DNA of 64,000 nucleotides from positions 1-64,000 of the forward strand of contig NZ_BCZE01000031.1 of assembly GCF_001598555.1 (NCBI RefSeq), given 5' to 3'. The notes beneath the pieces are model-generated. The model had not been told where the DNA came from. It did not search any database and saw only the letters and a program-made list of their open reading frames with translations. The DNA comes from Novosphingobium rosa NBRC 15208. Lineage in GTDB: Bacteria > Pseudomonadota > Alphaproteobacteria > Sphingomonadales > Sphingomonadaceae. Shown here piece by piece: positions 51,491-61,037 of this stretch (positions are counted from its first letter, which is position 1; every line of letters begins with the position of its first letter). The position numbers were made by a program, and so were the translations under genes.

Positions 51491-52951
51491 ATGACAGAGA
51501 CCATCATCGCAGACGTCACGGTTTACGATGGCACCGGCACGCAACCTTTCCCCGCCGATGTTACCCTGCGGGACGGGCGCATCCACGCCATCGCTCAACC
51601 CGCCACCCATGCCCCGGCCCATGCCATCGACGGACGCGGCCTCGCGCTGGCGCCGGGCTTTATCGATGCCCATACCCATGACGATCTCATCGTGATCGCC
51701 GCGCCGCAGATGGCCGCCAAAATCACCCAGGGCGTCACCACCGTGGTCGTCGGCAATTGCGGCATCAGCGCGCATGCGGATTTCAGCGCGGTGGACGAGC
51801 TGCCCGATCCGATGGTCCTGCTGGGCGATCCCGCGCAATTCCGTCATGCCGATTTTGCCGCCTACGCCAGAGCTGTCGAAGCGGCCCAGCCCGCCACCAA
51901 TGTGATCGCACTGGTCGGCCATACGGTGCTGCGCGCCCGCCATCTCGACCGGCTGGACCGCGACGCCTCACAGGCCGAATGCGCCGCCATGCGCCATGAT
52001 CTGGAGCAGGCCCTCGCCGCCGGAGCCTTCGGGCTTTCCACCGGCCTCGCCTATGGCAACGCCAATGCCGCCTCCACGCAGGAGGTGATGGCGCTCAGCG
52101 AAGCCCTGCGCGACACCGGCGCGCTCTATTGCACCCATCTGCGCAGCGAGGCGGGCGCCATCACCCAGGCGCTGGAGGAAGCCTTCACCATCGGGCGGCA
52201 TGCAGAAGCCCCCGTTATCGTCTCGCACCTCAAATGCGCCGGAGCGCCGCAATACGGCCGCAGCGGCGAAATCCTCGCCATGATGGAGAAGGCCGCCGCA
52301 GATCACCCGGTCGGCTGCGATTGCTACCCCTACACCGCCAGCTCCTCGACGCTGGATCTGAAACAGGTCGTGCCCGAAACCCCGATCAAAATCACCTGGT
52401 CCGAAGGCGACCCCACGCAAGCCGGGCGCATGCTCTCCGACATCGCCGCCGATTGGGGCGTCAACCTGCGCGAGGCGGCGGCAAAGCTGCAACCGGCCGG
52501 CGCGGTCTATCATTGCATGACGGAGAGCGATGTCGACGCCATCCTCGCCCACCGCCTGACGATGGTGGGCTCGGACGGCCTGCCCTGCGACCCGCGCCCG
52601 CATCCGCGCCTGTGGGGCAGCTTCCCCCGCGTGCTGGGCCATTACGCCCGCGAGCGCGGCCTCTTCCCGCTGGAGGTCGCCATCCGCAAGATGACCGGAC
52701 TTCCCGCTGACCGCTTCGGCCTGCGCAAGCGCGGCTATATCCGCGAGGGTTACGCCGCCGATCTCGTGCTGTTCGACGCAGCCAAAATCGCCGACACCGC
52801 CACCTATGACGATCCTGCCCAGCCCGCCGCAGGCATTCTGGGCGTCTGGGTCAACGGCACCCCCACGCTGACCGCGCAAGGCCTCACCGGCGCGCGCGGC
52901 GGCACCATGCTTCACCGGACCACTCCGGCCCATCACGAAAGGATTTCCTGA
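51491..52951 (+). CDS. D-aminoacylase (N-acyl-D-amino-acid deacylase)
   Basis: 486 aa, normal family length. Amidohydrolase superfamily: H61-T-H63 in FIDAHTHDD, the metal-ligand cysteine C90 in VVVGNCGIS, and HLRSEAG plus VSHLKCAG histidines; the late aspartate is in MVGSDGLPCDPRPHP. No signal peptide. It frees D-amino acids from N-acyl forms. The next gene starts one base after its stop, so it is the first gene of a tight operon with RidA and a GntP permease. Confidence 0.85.
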   Translation: MTETIIADVTVYDGTGTQPFPADVTLRDGRIHAIAQPATHAPAHAIDGRGLALAPGFIDAHTHDDLIVIAAPQMAAKITQGVTTVVVGNCGISAHADFSAVDELPDPMVLLGDPAQFRHADFAAYARAVEAAQPATNVIALVGHTVLRARHLDRLDRDASQAECAAMRHDLEQALAAGAFGLSTGLAYGNANAASTQEVMALSEALRDTGALYCTHLRSEAGAITQALEEAFTIGRHAEAPVIVSHLKCAGAPQYGRSGEILAMMEKAAADHPVGCDCYPYTASSSTLDLKQVVPETPIKITWSEGDPTQAGRMLSDIAADWGVNLREAAAKLQPAGAVYHCMTESDVDAILAHRLTMVGSDGLPCDPRPHPRLWGSFPRVLGHYARERGLFPLEVAIRKMTGLPADRFGLRKRGYIREGYAADLVLFDAAKIADTATYDDPAQPAAGILGVWVNGTPTLTAQGLTGARGGTMLHRTTPAHHERIS

Positions 52952-53347
52952 ATGACCTCAGATCTCAAGCGCTATGGCGTCGAAGGCGGCAGCGGCACCG
53001 GTGGCCAGCACCTGCCCTTTTCCCGCGCGGTGGAAGCCGATGGCTGGCTCTATGTTTCGGGTCAGGTGCCGATGGTGAACGGCGAGGTGATCGATGGCGG
53101 CATCATCGCCCAGTCGCATCAGGCGATCCGCAACGTTCTCGCCATTCTGGAAGAGGCCGGATACGGGCCCGAGCATGTCGTGCGCTGCGGCGTGTGGCTG
53201 GATGACGCGCGCGATTTCATGTCGTTCAACCGCGTGTTCAAGGAGTATTTCGGCGCCAATCCTCCGGCGCGCGCCTGCGTGGTCTCGCAGATGGTCGTCG
53301 ACTGCAAGGTCGAGGTCGATTGCGTCGCCTATAAGAAGCCCGCGTAA
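52952..53347 (+). CDS. RidA/YjgF-family enamine/imine deaminase
   Basis: 131 aa. Core motif PPARACVVSQMVV with R107 and a glutamate at position 121 match the R105/E120 pair of active RidA proteins. It hydrolyses reactive enamines such as 2-aminoacrylate produced by PLP dehydratases, exactly the kind of intermediate expected from the divergent deaminase. Directly abutting genes on both sides show an operon. Confidence 0.86.
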   Translation: MTSDLKRYGVEGGSGTGGQHLPFSRAVEADGWLYVSGQVPMVNGEVIDGGIIAQSHQAIRNVLAILEEAGYGPEHVVRCGVWLDDARDFMSFNRVFKEYFGANPPARACVVSQMVVDCKVEVDCVAYKKPA

Positions 53348-54685
53348 ATGCACAGCGGCGGCCTGCTCTTTGCCGAGGCGATCATGGCGATCGCCGCGCT
53401 GATTTTGCTGATCGTGCGCGTCCGGCTCAGCCCGTTTATCGCGCTGGTGCTGGTCTCGCTGGCTTTGGCGCTGGCCGCCGGGATACCCCCCACCGGCATC
53501 GTGAAAATCTTCGAGACCGGTGTGGGCGGGGCGCTTGGCCATATCGCGCTGGTCGTCGGGCTGGGCACGATCCTGGGCAAGATGATGGTCGAATCCGGCG
53601 GTGCCGAGCGCATCGCCGATACGGTCATCGGCTTTTTCGGGCCGCGCCGCGCCGATTGGGCGATGATGAGCGTGGCGCTGATCGTCGGCCTGCCGGTGTT
53701 TTTCGAGGTCGGCTTTGTGCTGCTGGTGCCGATCGTCTTCACGGTGGCGCGACGGCTGGACGCGCATCCGATGAGGGTCGGCCTGCCCATGGCGGCGGGG
53801 CTGTCGGTGGTCCATGCGATGGTGCCGCCTCACCCCGCCGCCATGCTGGCCGCGCAGGCCTATCACGCCGATGTGGGGCTGACGGTGCTGTATGCGCTGA
53901 TCGTGGGCATTCCCACCGCCGCCATTGCCGGGCCGGTCTATGCCAAATGGGTGGTGCCGCGCCTGTCTCCCTTGCAACCCGTGGGCGCCGAGCCTGCCGC
54001 ATTGCATGACAAGCCCACACCGCCCGGCTTTGGGATCACCTTGGCCACGCTGCTGCTGCCGGTGCTGCTGATGATGGCGGGCAGTCTGGCCGCCGCCGTG
54101 GCCACGCCGGGTTCGTCTCTGGATGCATCGCTGCGCTTTGTCGGCACGCCGGTGGTGGCGCTGCTGGCCGCCGTGCTGGTCAGCTATTGGACGCTAGGGC
54201 TGGCGCGCGGCATGTCGGCGGAGGCGATCCGCAGCTTTACCAATGACTGCCTTGGGCCCACGGCGATGATCACGCTGGTGGTCGGCGTGGGCGCGGGCTT
54301 CGGTAAGGTCTTGACCGAGAGCGGGATTTCCGGCGCCATCGTGCAGGCGGTGGCCGGAGCGCATGTGCCAGTGCTGGTGTTGGCATGGCTGATCGCCGCG
54401 CTGATGCGTGTCGCCACCGGTTCGGCGACGGTCTCCATGGCGACGGCGGCGGGCATCGTCGCGCCGCTGGCCGCCGCCAGCCCCGGCGTGCGGCCCGAGT
54501 TGCTGGTGCTGGCCACCGGCGCGGGATCGGTGGTGTTCAGCCATGTGAACGATGGCGGCTTTTGGCTGCTGAAGGAATATTTCGGCATGAGCGTGGCCGA
54601 TACGATCCGCAGCTGGACCGTCTGCGAGACGCTGATCTCGATGGTCGGCCTGTTGCTGACCTACGGCCTTTCGCTGGTGGTGTGA
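53348..54685 (+). CDS. GntP-family permease
   Basis: 445 aa with about 12 membrane segments. GLPVFFEVGFVLLVPIVF and MVPPHPAAMLAA are the hallmarks of the gluconate/GntP family, and VVFSHVNDGGFWLLKEYF near the C-terminus the second conserved loop. Members carry gluconate, other hydroxy acids and, in DsdX, D-serine. With its neighbours, a D-amino acid or its N-acyl or hydroxy-acid form is the likely cargo. Confidence 0.85.
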   Translation: MHSGGLLFAEAIMAIAALILLIVRVRLSPFIALVLVSLALALAAGIPPTGIVKIFETGVGGALGHIALVVGLGTILGKMMVESGGAERIADTVIGFFGPRRADWAMMSVALIVGLPVFFEVGFVLLVPIVFTVARRLDAHPMRVGLPMAAGLSVVHAMVPPHPAAMLAAQAYHADVGLTVLYALIVGIPTAAIAGPVYAKWVVPRLSPLQPVGAEPAALHDKPTPPGFGITLATLLLPVLLMMAGSLAAAVATPGSSLDASLRFVGTPVVALLAAVLVSYWTLGLARGMSAEAIRSFTNDCLGPTAMITLVVGVGAGFGKVLTESGISGAIVQAVAGAHVPVLVLAWLIAALMRVATGSATVSMATAAGIVAPLAAASPGVRPELLVLATGAGSVVFSHVNDGGFWLLKEYFGMSVADTIRSWTVCETLISMVGLLLTYGLSLVV

Positions 54686-54686
54686 G

Positions 54687-54709
54687 GCCCGCGCCTGACC
54701 GGCGCGGGC
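54687..54709. terminator. Convergent-gene terminator hairpin
   Basis: Perfect 9-bp stem (GCCCGCGCC / GGCGCGGGC) with loop TGACC, starting 2 bp after the GntP stop and before the GH2 stop (-). Confidence 0.72.
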
Positions 54710-54716
54710 TCCACCC

Positions 54717-57700
54717 TTATTTCACCTCACCATCGGCGATGTTCCAGCCACGCAGCCGCACCGTTGCCGTGCCACGTTGCTGCGGGTAGCGCACCGTCAC
54801 GCGGCGCGTTTCGCCGGGCAGCAGCGAGAGGTAATTGTCGCTGAAATAGGCGGGCAGGATCTGCTCGCCCTTCGCGTCGAACAGGGTGAGCTTGGCCTGA
54901 AGCGCGGGCGTCCGGCCCGTGTTGGCCAGCGTGATGGTCTCCACCTGCTCGCCATCGGTGGGTGTTTCCGCCTGAGCGCCGGCCTTGAGCGTCACCTGAG
55001 GCATCGCGCTCAGCGCCCGAAGGTCTTCGGGCCTAGCCGCCTGCCAATAGAAATTCTCCGACAGCTTTTTGCCATCGCTGGCGAACGCTTCCAGCCGCAC
55101 CAGCACCGGCCCCTTGGCCAGCACCGCATCGAGCGGCAGCGTCAGGGCCTCGACGGTCGCATTGGCGCCGACATTCACTGTCGCCTCGCGCGTCAGCAGC
55201 GTGGCGCCGGAGAGATCGGTCACAAACGCGCGCATCCGCACGCCCTTCACCGCCGCCAGCGTGGTGTTGACCATCACCAGCTGATGGCCCGGCTGGTTCA
55301 TCTGGATATGGACCGGCTCAGCGCCCTTTTTCGTCCCGTAGAAGGCGGCATGCGTGTCGTAATCCGAGGAATAGATCTGGAAATCCGCCGAGGGCCAGGC
55401 CGGATGCGTCATCCACAGCATGCGCGCGCTGTTACGAGTCCACAGCCCGGCGTTAAAGCCCTCGAAAATGGCGCGGTGGGATTCGTAGTTGAGCATCTGC
55501 GCCTTGCGCTCGAAATCCTTCAGATCCTTCGCCGGGCCGAACTCGTTTTCAAGCGCCTGCGTGAAGCTGGCCATGGAAACGCCGCGCTCCTGATGCCAGT
55601 CGTGATAGACCCAGGCATCGCTGACCGGCCAGCGGTCGGCAGGGGCAGGCACGGTGCGCTGCCAGGCCTCCAGCGTGGGGAAGCTGGCGGTGCCGACCTC
55701 CACGGCGAAACCGCGCGGATAGGAGGTGAAATAATCCTCCGGCCTATGCCATTCATAGGGGCCCGAACCCGCCAGATTGATGATCCGCGAATTGCCCTTG
55801 TAGAGCCGCGTGCCATCCTCCTGCCAGACCATCTCCTGCAAGGCATTCTGCAGTGCGGGCTGGGGCACACCCTCATTGCGCCCGAACCACAGCACGATGG
55901 AAGGATGCGTGCGATAGCGCCGTACCACATCGCGCGCATTGGCAACGAAGAGCGGCACATCCTGCGCCTCGGCATCGCCGTCCTGCGTCGATTCCCAGAA
56001 ATCGTTGAGCACCATCAGACCGTTTTTGTCGGCGAGCGCATAGAAGGCCTCTTCAGTGCTCTGGCCCATCCAGTTGCGGATGATGTTCATCCCCGCCTCG
56101 CGGTGCAGGCGGAAATAGGGCGCGAGCCGCTCGGGGGCGACGCGCTTCATCATATCGTCCATGCCCCAATTGCCGCCGCGCGCGGCAATCCGCACGCCAT
56201 TGACGCGCAGCACCAGCTGCGTGCCGAGCGGATCGTCGGGCAGGGTTTTGACCGCAGGCGAATTCTCCGCCCCCGGCATCAGCGAATTGGCCCAGCCCCC
56301 GCGCACCTTGCGGAGCGCGGCATGGCGCTCATCGATCACCGGCGTGCCGAGGCGATGGGCCAGATCGCTGTCGACCAGCACACGGCGCAGCGTGCCCTCG
56401 CTATCCAGCGAGGCCAGCTCATAGGTCACGCTGCGCATGCCGAAATCGAGATCGCGCGTATCGGACGGCGCATGATCGGCCGAGGCGGTCAGATGCAATC
56501 TGTGCAGCACCGGATCGCCATAACCATTGGGCCACCACAGACGCGGATGAGCGACCGCCAGTTGGGGGAAGCTTTTGGGATCGAAGTTGACAGTCGCTGT
56601 GCCACCCGCTGGCACGGTGATGGAGCGCTCCACCGCCACATCATCGAAACTTGCCCGCACCGTGGTGGTGACTGCCGCCGAGCCATGGTTGACCACCGGC
56701 ACTTCAATGGAAACTTCCGCGATGGAGTTATCGGCGCGCGGCAGGCGGGTGGACACGGCGGGATCGCCAAGCGTCACCACGCCGGTTGCCGCCAGTTCCA
56801 CGCCTTGCCACAGGCCGGTGTTGCGATCGCGCACGCCGGGAATCCAGTCCCAGCCCTCGCTGGCGCTGAAGGTGGGACCATCGCTCATCAGGGCGCCGCC
56901 ATTGTCGCCGCGACCGCCCGCCAGAGACTGCTCATGCGCGATGCCGGGATGCGGCGGGGGCGAGACCAGCACGGCGATGCTGTTCGCGCCGGGCTTGAGC
57001 AGTTGCGTCACATCGAAGCGGCCCCGGATAAAGGCGCCCTTCACATCGCCCACCGCCACGCCATTCACCCAGACCTGCGCGGCATAGTTCACGCCGCCGA
57101 AGGTGAGCGTCAGCCGCTTGTCCGGCAGGGCGGGCAGGATGAATTCGCTGCGATACCAGTAATCCTGCCGCGACAGGCTTTCGGGAATCGCCATATTGTT
57201 GAGGCCGATGGTGGGGTCGGGATAGACGCCGCGATCGACCAGCGTGGTCAGCACGGTGCCCGGCACGGTGGCGGCATGCCATGTTTTCGCATCGAAACCC
57301 GTGCGGGAAATCGTGGCGCCATCGGCCTGCAGGCGCGGCGCCTCGATCAGTCGCCAGCCGTTGACGGCGTAACGCCCCTCGCCTTTTGCCTCCAGCGCGG
57401 GAGCATCGTGCAGCGGCTTGGCGACCGGGACTGGGAAAGGCGCCTTGCTCTTCGGCAACTCCCAGACAGGCTGCGGGATCGCCAGACCGTAATTCGTCTT
57501 GACCTGAAGCGGCCAGCTGGGGCTGGCATCCTCGAAGCGGATCAGCGCTTCGTCAGGCGGGGTTAGCGCCAGATCGCCCGCGCCGGGCAAGTTGGGCATG
57601 AAAGCGAAGCCGGCGATATGGCCCGCAAAACCCGGCGCACCCGGTTCACGCGCGCCCAGGACGACAAGCCCGGTCGGGGTCACAAGCCGTGCTTTGGCCG

Positions 57701-58157
57701 ATCCGGCAGGCGCGCCATCGACGGAGAAGCGCACCACCTCCCCATCTCCACTTGCGACCAGCAGGTGCCAGCTTCCCGCCGTCACCGGCTGCGCGGCCCG
57801 GATGATTGCGCCGCCAGCGGCGAACACCGGCTTCCCATCCTCCAGCGCTAAGCTACGCAGATCCTCACCCTTGCCGATCCCCGCCACAGGGGCCCGCCCC
57901 TTGGGCAAGGCGGAGGGCTTGACCCAGACCCGCAGCGTCCATTGCGCGGCATCGGGCAAATGTTCGTCAGCGCCATAGCCCTGGGCGGGATGCTCGATGC
58001 CGTCCGAACCGCTCAGGAAGACGGCGTTATACGGCCCGATCTCGGCCCGCTTGGGATGGGCGATGCGCGAGGAGGGCCAGTCGATCTGCTGCGCCATCAC
58101 CGGCCCTGCCGCCACCCCTGCGATCAGACATGCCGCAAGGGCCTTGATCCCGTTCAT
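54717..58157 (-). CDS. Exported GH2 glycosidase with N-terminal LamG-like domain
   Basis: 1146 aa. Signal peptide to about residue 22 (AGPVMAQ). Residues about 45-215 resemble a LamG/concanavalin-like module (AQWTLRVWVKPSALP, GSWHLLVASGDGEVVRFSVDG). Then the GH2 core: sugar-binding (YWYRSEFILPALPD, VWVNGVAVGD), immunoglobulin-like and TIM-barrel domains. Acid/base E762 in WFGRNEGVP and nucleophile E820 in GFAVEVGTASF; NWGMDDMMKR and RNWMGQSTEEAFY are typical of the exo-beta-glucosaminidase/beta-mannosidase branch. Divergent from the GH31 gene. Confidence 0.85.
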   Translation of the reverse strand: MNGIKALAACLIAGVAAGPVMAQQIDWPSSRIAHPKRAEIGPYNAVFLSGSDGIEHPAQGYGADEHLPDAAQWTLRVWVKPSALPKGRAPVAGIGKGEDLRSLALEDGKPVFAAGGAIIRAAQPVTAGSWHLLVASGDGEVVRFSVDGAPAGSAKARLVTPTGLVVLGAREPGAPGFAGHIAGFAFMPNLPGAGDLALTPPDEALIRFEDASPSWPLQVKTNYGLAIPQPVWELPKSKAPFPVPVAKPLHDAPALEAKGEGRYAVNGWRLIEAPRLQADGATISRTGFDAKTWHAATVPGTVLTTLVDRGVYPDPTIGLNNMAIPESLSRQDYWYRSEFILPALPDKRLTLTFGGVNYAAQVWVNGVAVGDVKGAFIRGRFDVTQLLKPGANSIAVLVSPPPHPGIAHEQSLAGGRGDNGGALMSDGPTFSASEGWDWIPGVRDRNTGLWQGVELAATGVVTLGDPAVSTRLPRADNSIAEVSIEVPVVNHGSAAVTTTVRASFDDVAVERSITVPAGGTATVNFDPKSFPQLAVAHPRLWWPNGYGDPVLHRLHLTASADHAPSDTRDLDFGMRSVTYELASLDSEGTLRRVLVDSDLAHRLGTPVIDERHAALRKVRGGWANSLMPGAENSPAVKTLPDDPLGTQLVLRVNGVRIAARGGNWGMDDMMKRVAPERLAPYFRLHREAGMNIIRNWMGQSTEEAFYALADKNGLMVLNDFWESTQDGDAEAQDVPLFVANARDVVRRYRTHPSIVLWFGRNEGVPQPALQNALQEMVWQEDGTRLYKGNSRIINLAGSGPYEWHRPEDYFTSYPRGFAVEVGTASFPTLEAWQRTVPAPADRWPVSDAWVYHDWHQERGVSMASFTQALENEFGPAKDLKDFERKAQMLNYESHRAIFEGFNAGLWTRNSARMLWMTHPAWPSADFQIYSSDYDTHAAFYGTKKGAEPVHIQMNQPGHQLVMVNTTLAAVKGVRMRAFVTDLSGATLLTREATVNVGANATVEALTLPLDAVLAKGPVLVRLEAFASDGKKLSENFYWQAARPEDLRALSAMPQVTLKAGAQAETPTDGEQVETITLANTGRTPALQAKLTLFDAKGEQILPAYFSDNYLSLLPGETRRVTVRYPQQRGTATVRLRGWNIADGEVK

Positions 58158-58224
58158 TCCGCTTCCCCTGTTTCTCTCTCGCGCCTACCCTGCCGCAGGT
58201 TGACACCGGGCCGCAAGACTTCTT

Positions 58225-58246
58225 TAGACAATTTTATTTATTAAAT
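58225..58246. promoter_or_regulatory. AT-rich element between GH2 and GH31 genes
   Basis: The 103-bp divergent region holds CAATTTTATTTATTAAAT just upstream of the GH31 RBS (GGAGAGGAAGCGCA). It is similar in composition to the ROK palindrome at 46141-46164, so the same regulator might bind, but the match is loose. Confidence 0.35.
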
Positions 58247-58260
58247 GGAGAGGAAGCGCA

Positions 58261-60717
58261 ATGCGCCGTTGCACAAAGCTTTTGATGGCCGCCCACCTTG
58301 TCCTGCTGCCCGCCTTTCCCGCCATGGCAGCGCCCTCATCCGCTGCCGCCGTCAGCCCGCAGCGCGATGGAGCCGAAATGCGCATCGGCACAGCACTGCT
58401 GCGCGTCACCGCCCTCACGGACCAGATTGTGCGCATCCGCATCGCCCGGGATGGCCGCTTCCCCGAGGATGCCAGCTGGGCCGTGCCCGCCGCCATGCGC
58501 AAGGCCAGCGTTGCCGTTCACCCCACCGAGGATGGCTTCACCACCGCGCAGATCCGCGTCCGGCTGGCAGACGGCCGCCTGACCGTCGAGGATCTCAGCG
58601 GCAAGGTGATCTCGCAAGACACCATCGATCCGCTGACGCTCCACGGCACCGGCTTCACCCTGCGCAAGCAGCTGCCGATCTCCGAACATATCTTCGCGCT
58701 GGGCGACAAGACCGGGGCCGATCTCGACCGGCGCGGCCAGACCTATGTCGACTGGAACACCGATGTCGCCTTCTCCAGCACGCGCGACCCGATCTACAAG
58801 TCGATCCCCTTCTTCATTGCCGCCGGAGGGCCGGGCGGCAGCTATGGCCTGCTGCTGGACAACACCTTCCGCGCCGCCTTCGATTTCGGCCATGTCGACG
58901 CCGACAGCACCATCATCAGCGCGCCCGATGGCCCCATCGACTATTACCTGATCGCCGGCCCCAGCACCGCCGAGGTGGTGCGCCGCTACACCGATCTGAC
59001 CGGTCGCGCGCCGCTGCCGCCGCTCTGGGCGCTGGGCTATCAGCAGTCGCGCTACAGCTACATGAGCGCGGATGAAGTGCGCCAGATCGCCGCCCGCCTG
59101 CGCGCCGAAAAAGTGCCGACCGACGCCATGTGGCTCGACATCGATTATCAGGACCGCAACCGGCCCTTCACCGTCAACACCAAAACCTTCCCCGATCTGG
59201 CGGGGCTGACCGGAGAGCTGAAGCGCGACGGCATCAATCTGATCGCCATCACCGATCTGCATATCGCGCGGGCCGCCAATCAGGGTTACGCGCCTTATGA
59301 CAGCGGTATGGCGGGCAAGCATTTCGTCCGCAATCCCGATGGCTCCACCTTTGTCGGCCCGGTCTGGCCCGGCCCGGCGGTCTTCCCCGATTTCACCGAC
59401 AAGGGCGCACGCGACTGGTGGGGCACCCTCTACAAGGGCTTCACCGCAGACGGCATCGCCGGTTTCTGGAACGACATGAACGAACCGGCTGTCTTCGAAA
59501 CGCCGACCAAGACCATGCCGCTCGACACGGTGCACCATATCGCCAGCGACGATTTCGCCCCGCGCGACGCCACCCATGCCGAGATCCACAATGTCTTCGG
59601 CATGCAGAACACCCGCGCCACCTATGATGGCCTGCGCAAACTGCGCCCCGATGAACGCGCCTTCGTGATGACCCGCGCCACCTACGCGGGCGGCCAGCGC
59701 TATGCGGTGACCTGGACGGGCGACAACAGCTCGACCTGGGATCACCTGCGGCTTTCTGTGCATCAGCTGATCAATCTGGGCCTTTCGGGCTTTAGCTGGG
59801 CGGGCGCGGATGTCGGCGGCTTCACCGGCGGCCCCAGCGCCGATCTGCTGACGCGCTGGTTCGAGATCGGCGCCTTCACGCCCATCTTCCGCGATCACAG
59901 CGCGCAGGGCGCCCCCCGCGCCGAGCCCTGGGTCGATGGGCCCGATCACCTCGCCATCCGCCGCCGCTTCGTGGAAGAGCGCTACCGGCTGATGCCCTAT
60001 TTCTACGCTCTGGCCGATCTCAACGCCCGCAGCGGCGACCCGCTGATGCGCCCGACCTTCTACGACTACCCCGGCCTGCTCACCGCGCGCGGCTGCGATC
60101 AGAGCATGGCCTTCACCGTGGGCCGCAGCCTGCTGGTCGCCCCGCCGCCCAAGATGGAATCGCCCCAGAGCTACGACGTCTGCCTGCCCGCGGGCGGCTG
60201 GTTCGACCTGTGGAGCGGCAAGCGCGTGACGGGCCATCCCTCCCCCGACCAGCGCGACGGCGACGCCCTGTTGCTCACCGAAACGCCCCGCCTCGACAGC
60301 CTGCCGGTCTATGTCCGCGCAGGCACCATCCTGCCGCGCCAGCCTTTGGTACAGAGCCTTGCCGAAACGCCCAAGGGCCCGCTGGAGCTGCATATCTATC
60401 CCGGCGATAACTGCAGCGGAAACCTCTACCTCGACGACGGCCATTCGCTGGGCTTCACGCGGGGCGCCTTCCTGCGCCAGACCATCCGCTGCACGCGTGA
60501 CAGCCGTGGCCTGCACATCCTGTTCGACAAGCGCGAGGGCAGCTTCAAGCCATGGTGGCAGCGCGTAGCGATCATCGTGCATGACTGGCATGGCAGCGCG
60601 AAGGTGACGCAGGCGGGCAAGTCGGTGGACGCCACACCGGATGCCACAGCTGAAACGCTCGGCTTCGAGATTGCCGATCCCGCGCGCGTTAGCGAAGTTA
60701 CAGTGGTAGCGAGCTAA
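58261..60717 (+). CDS. Exported GH31 alpha-glucosidase-family enzyme
   Basis: 818 aa with a signal peptide (LVLLPAFPAMAA). N-terminal beta-sandwich, then the TIM barrel with the nucleophile D405 in GFWNDMNEPAVF and acid/base D488 in TWTGDNSSTW; MWLDIDYQD is the usual substrate-region motif. Specificity (alpha-glucosidase, alpha-xylosidase, alpha-galactosidase or others) cannot be fixed from motifs alone. Cleaves terminal alpha-linked sugars, probably of the same glycans as the GH92/GH125 enzymes. Confidence 0.87.
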   Translation: MRRCTKLLMAAHLVLLPAFPAMAAPSSAAAVSPQRDGAEMRIGTALLRVTALTDQIVRIRIARDGRFPEDASWAVPAAMRKASVAVHPTEDGFTTAQIRVRLADGRLTVEDLSGKVISQDTIDPLTLHGTGFTLRKQLPISEHIFALGDKTGADLDRRGQTYVDWNTDVAFSSTRDPIYKSIPFFIAAGGPGGSYGLLLDNTFRAAFDFGHVDADSTIISAPDGPIDYYLIAGPSTAEVVRRYTDLTGRAPLPPLWALGYQQSRYSYMSADEVRQIAARLRAEKVPTDAMWLDIDYQDRNRPFTVNTKTFPDLAGLTGELKRDGINLIAITDLHIARAANQGYAPYDSGMAGKHFVRNPDGSTFVGPVWPGPAVFPDFTDKGARDWWGTLYKGFTADGIAGFWNDMNEPAVFETPTKTMPLDTVHHIASDDFAPRDATHAEIHNVFGMQNTRATYDGLRKLRPDERAFVMTRATYAGGQRYAVTWTGDNSSTWDHLRLSVHQLINLGLSGFSWAGADVGGFTGGPSADLLTRWFEIGAFTPIFRDHSAQGAPRAEPWVDGPDHLAIRRRFVEERYRLMPYFYALADLNARSGDPLMRPTFYDYPGLLTARGCDQSMAFTVGRSLLVAPPPKMESPQSYDVCLPAGGWFDLWSGKRVTGHPSPDQRDGDALLLTETPRLDSLPVYVRAGTILPRQPLVQSLAETPKGPLELHIYPGDNCSGNLYLDDGHSLGFTRGAFLRQTIRCTRDSRGLHILFDKREGSFKPWWQRVAIIVHDWHGSAKVTQAGKSVDATPDATAETLGFEIADPARVSEVTVVAS

Positions 60718-60726
60718 AACAAGGCC

Positions 60727-60785
60727 CCGGAGGCAGAAGGATTAAGGTCTTTTGCCTCCGGCGGCCAAAGGGCCACTGCCCTTTG
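60727..60785 (+). terminator. Compound terminator / dispersed repeat, copy 2
   Basis: Two hairpins after the GH31 stop: CCGGAGGCA (60727) with TGCCTCCGG (60753), and CAAAGGGC (60766) with GCCCTTTG (60778). The second, together with GCCTCCGGCGG before it, repeats the element at 1-34 in reverse complement. Confidence 0.65.
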
Positions 60786-60857
60786 CAATCCCTTTATTGT
60801 CTACGTCAGGCTACTGATTCAGCGTTAGACAATGAGCTCGATGCGCCCGTTATCGCA

Positions 60858-60932
60858 AGATACTTCGCGGAAGCGCTATGAACTTCGGGAAGATACTTCG
60901 CGGAAGCGCTATGAACTTCGGGAAGATACTTC
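60858..60932 (+). repeat. 33-bp direct tandem repeat, 2.3 copies
   Basis: Unit 1 at 60858-60890, an identical unit 2 at 60891-60923, and the first 9 bases of a third at 60924-60932. The unit starts AGATACTTCGCGG and ends CTTCGGGA. It lies in the 617-bp gap after the GH31 gene. In one frame it encodes a repeated 11-residue unit, but no convincing gene surrounds it. Expanded by slippage or recombination. Confidence 0.85.
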
Positions 60933-61037
60933 TCACTATATTTTAAAAAATGGCCCGCAATGCCGATTGTGTACTATATATTTGAATAAATTATTATATT
61001 TCAGCGCCAAATTTTACCCGAGCGCCCGCGTCCAGCA

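Noticed and set aside
54777..57566. Open frame of about 930 codons on the plus strand
   Set aside because: Antisense of the GH2 gene, which has both catalytic glutamates; the antisense product is Arg/His/Gln-rich.
60858..60932. CRISPR-like repeat
   Set aside because: The units are directly adjacent without spacers, and there are no cas genes; it is a plain tandem repeat.
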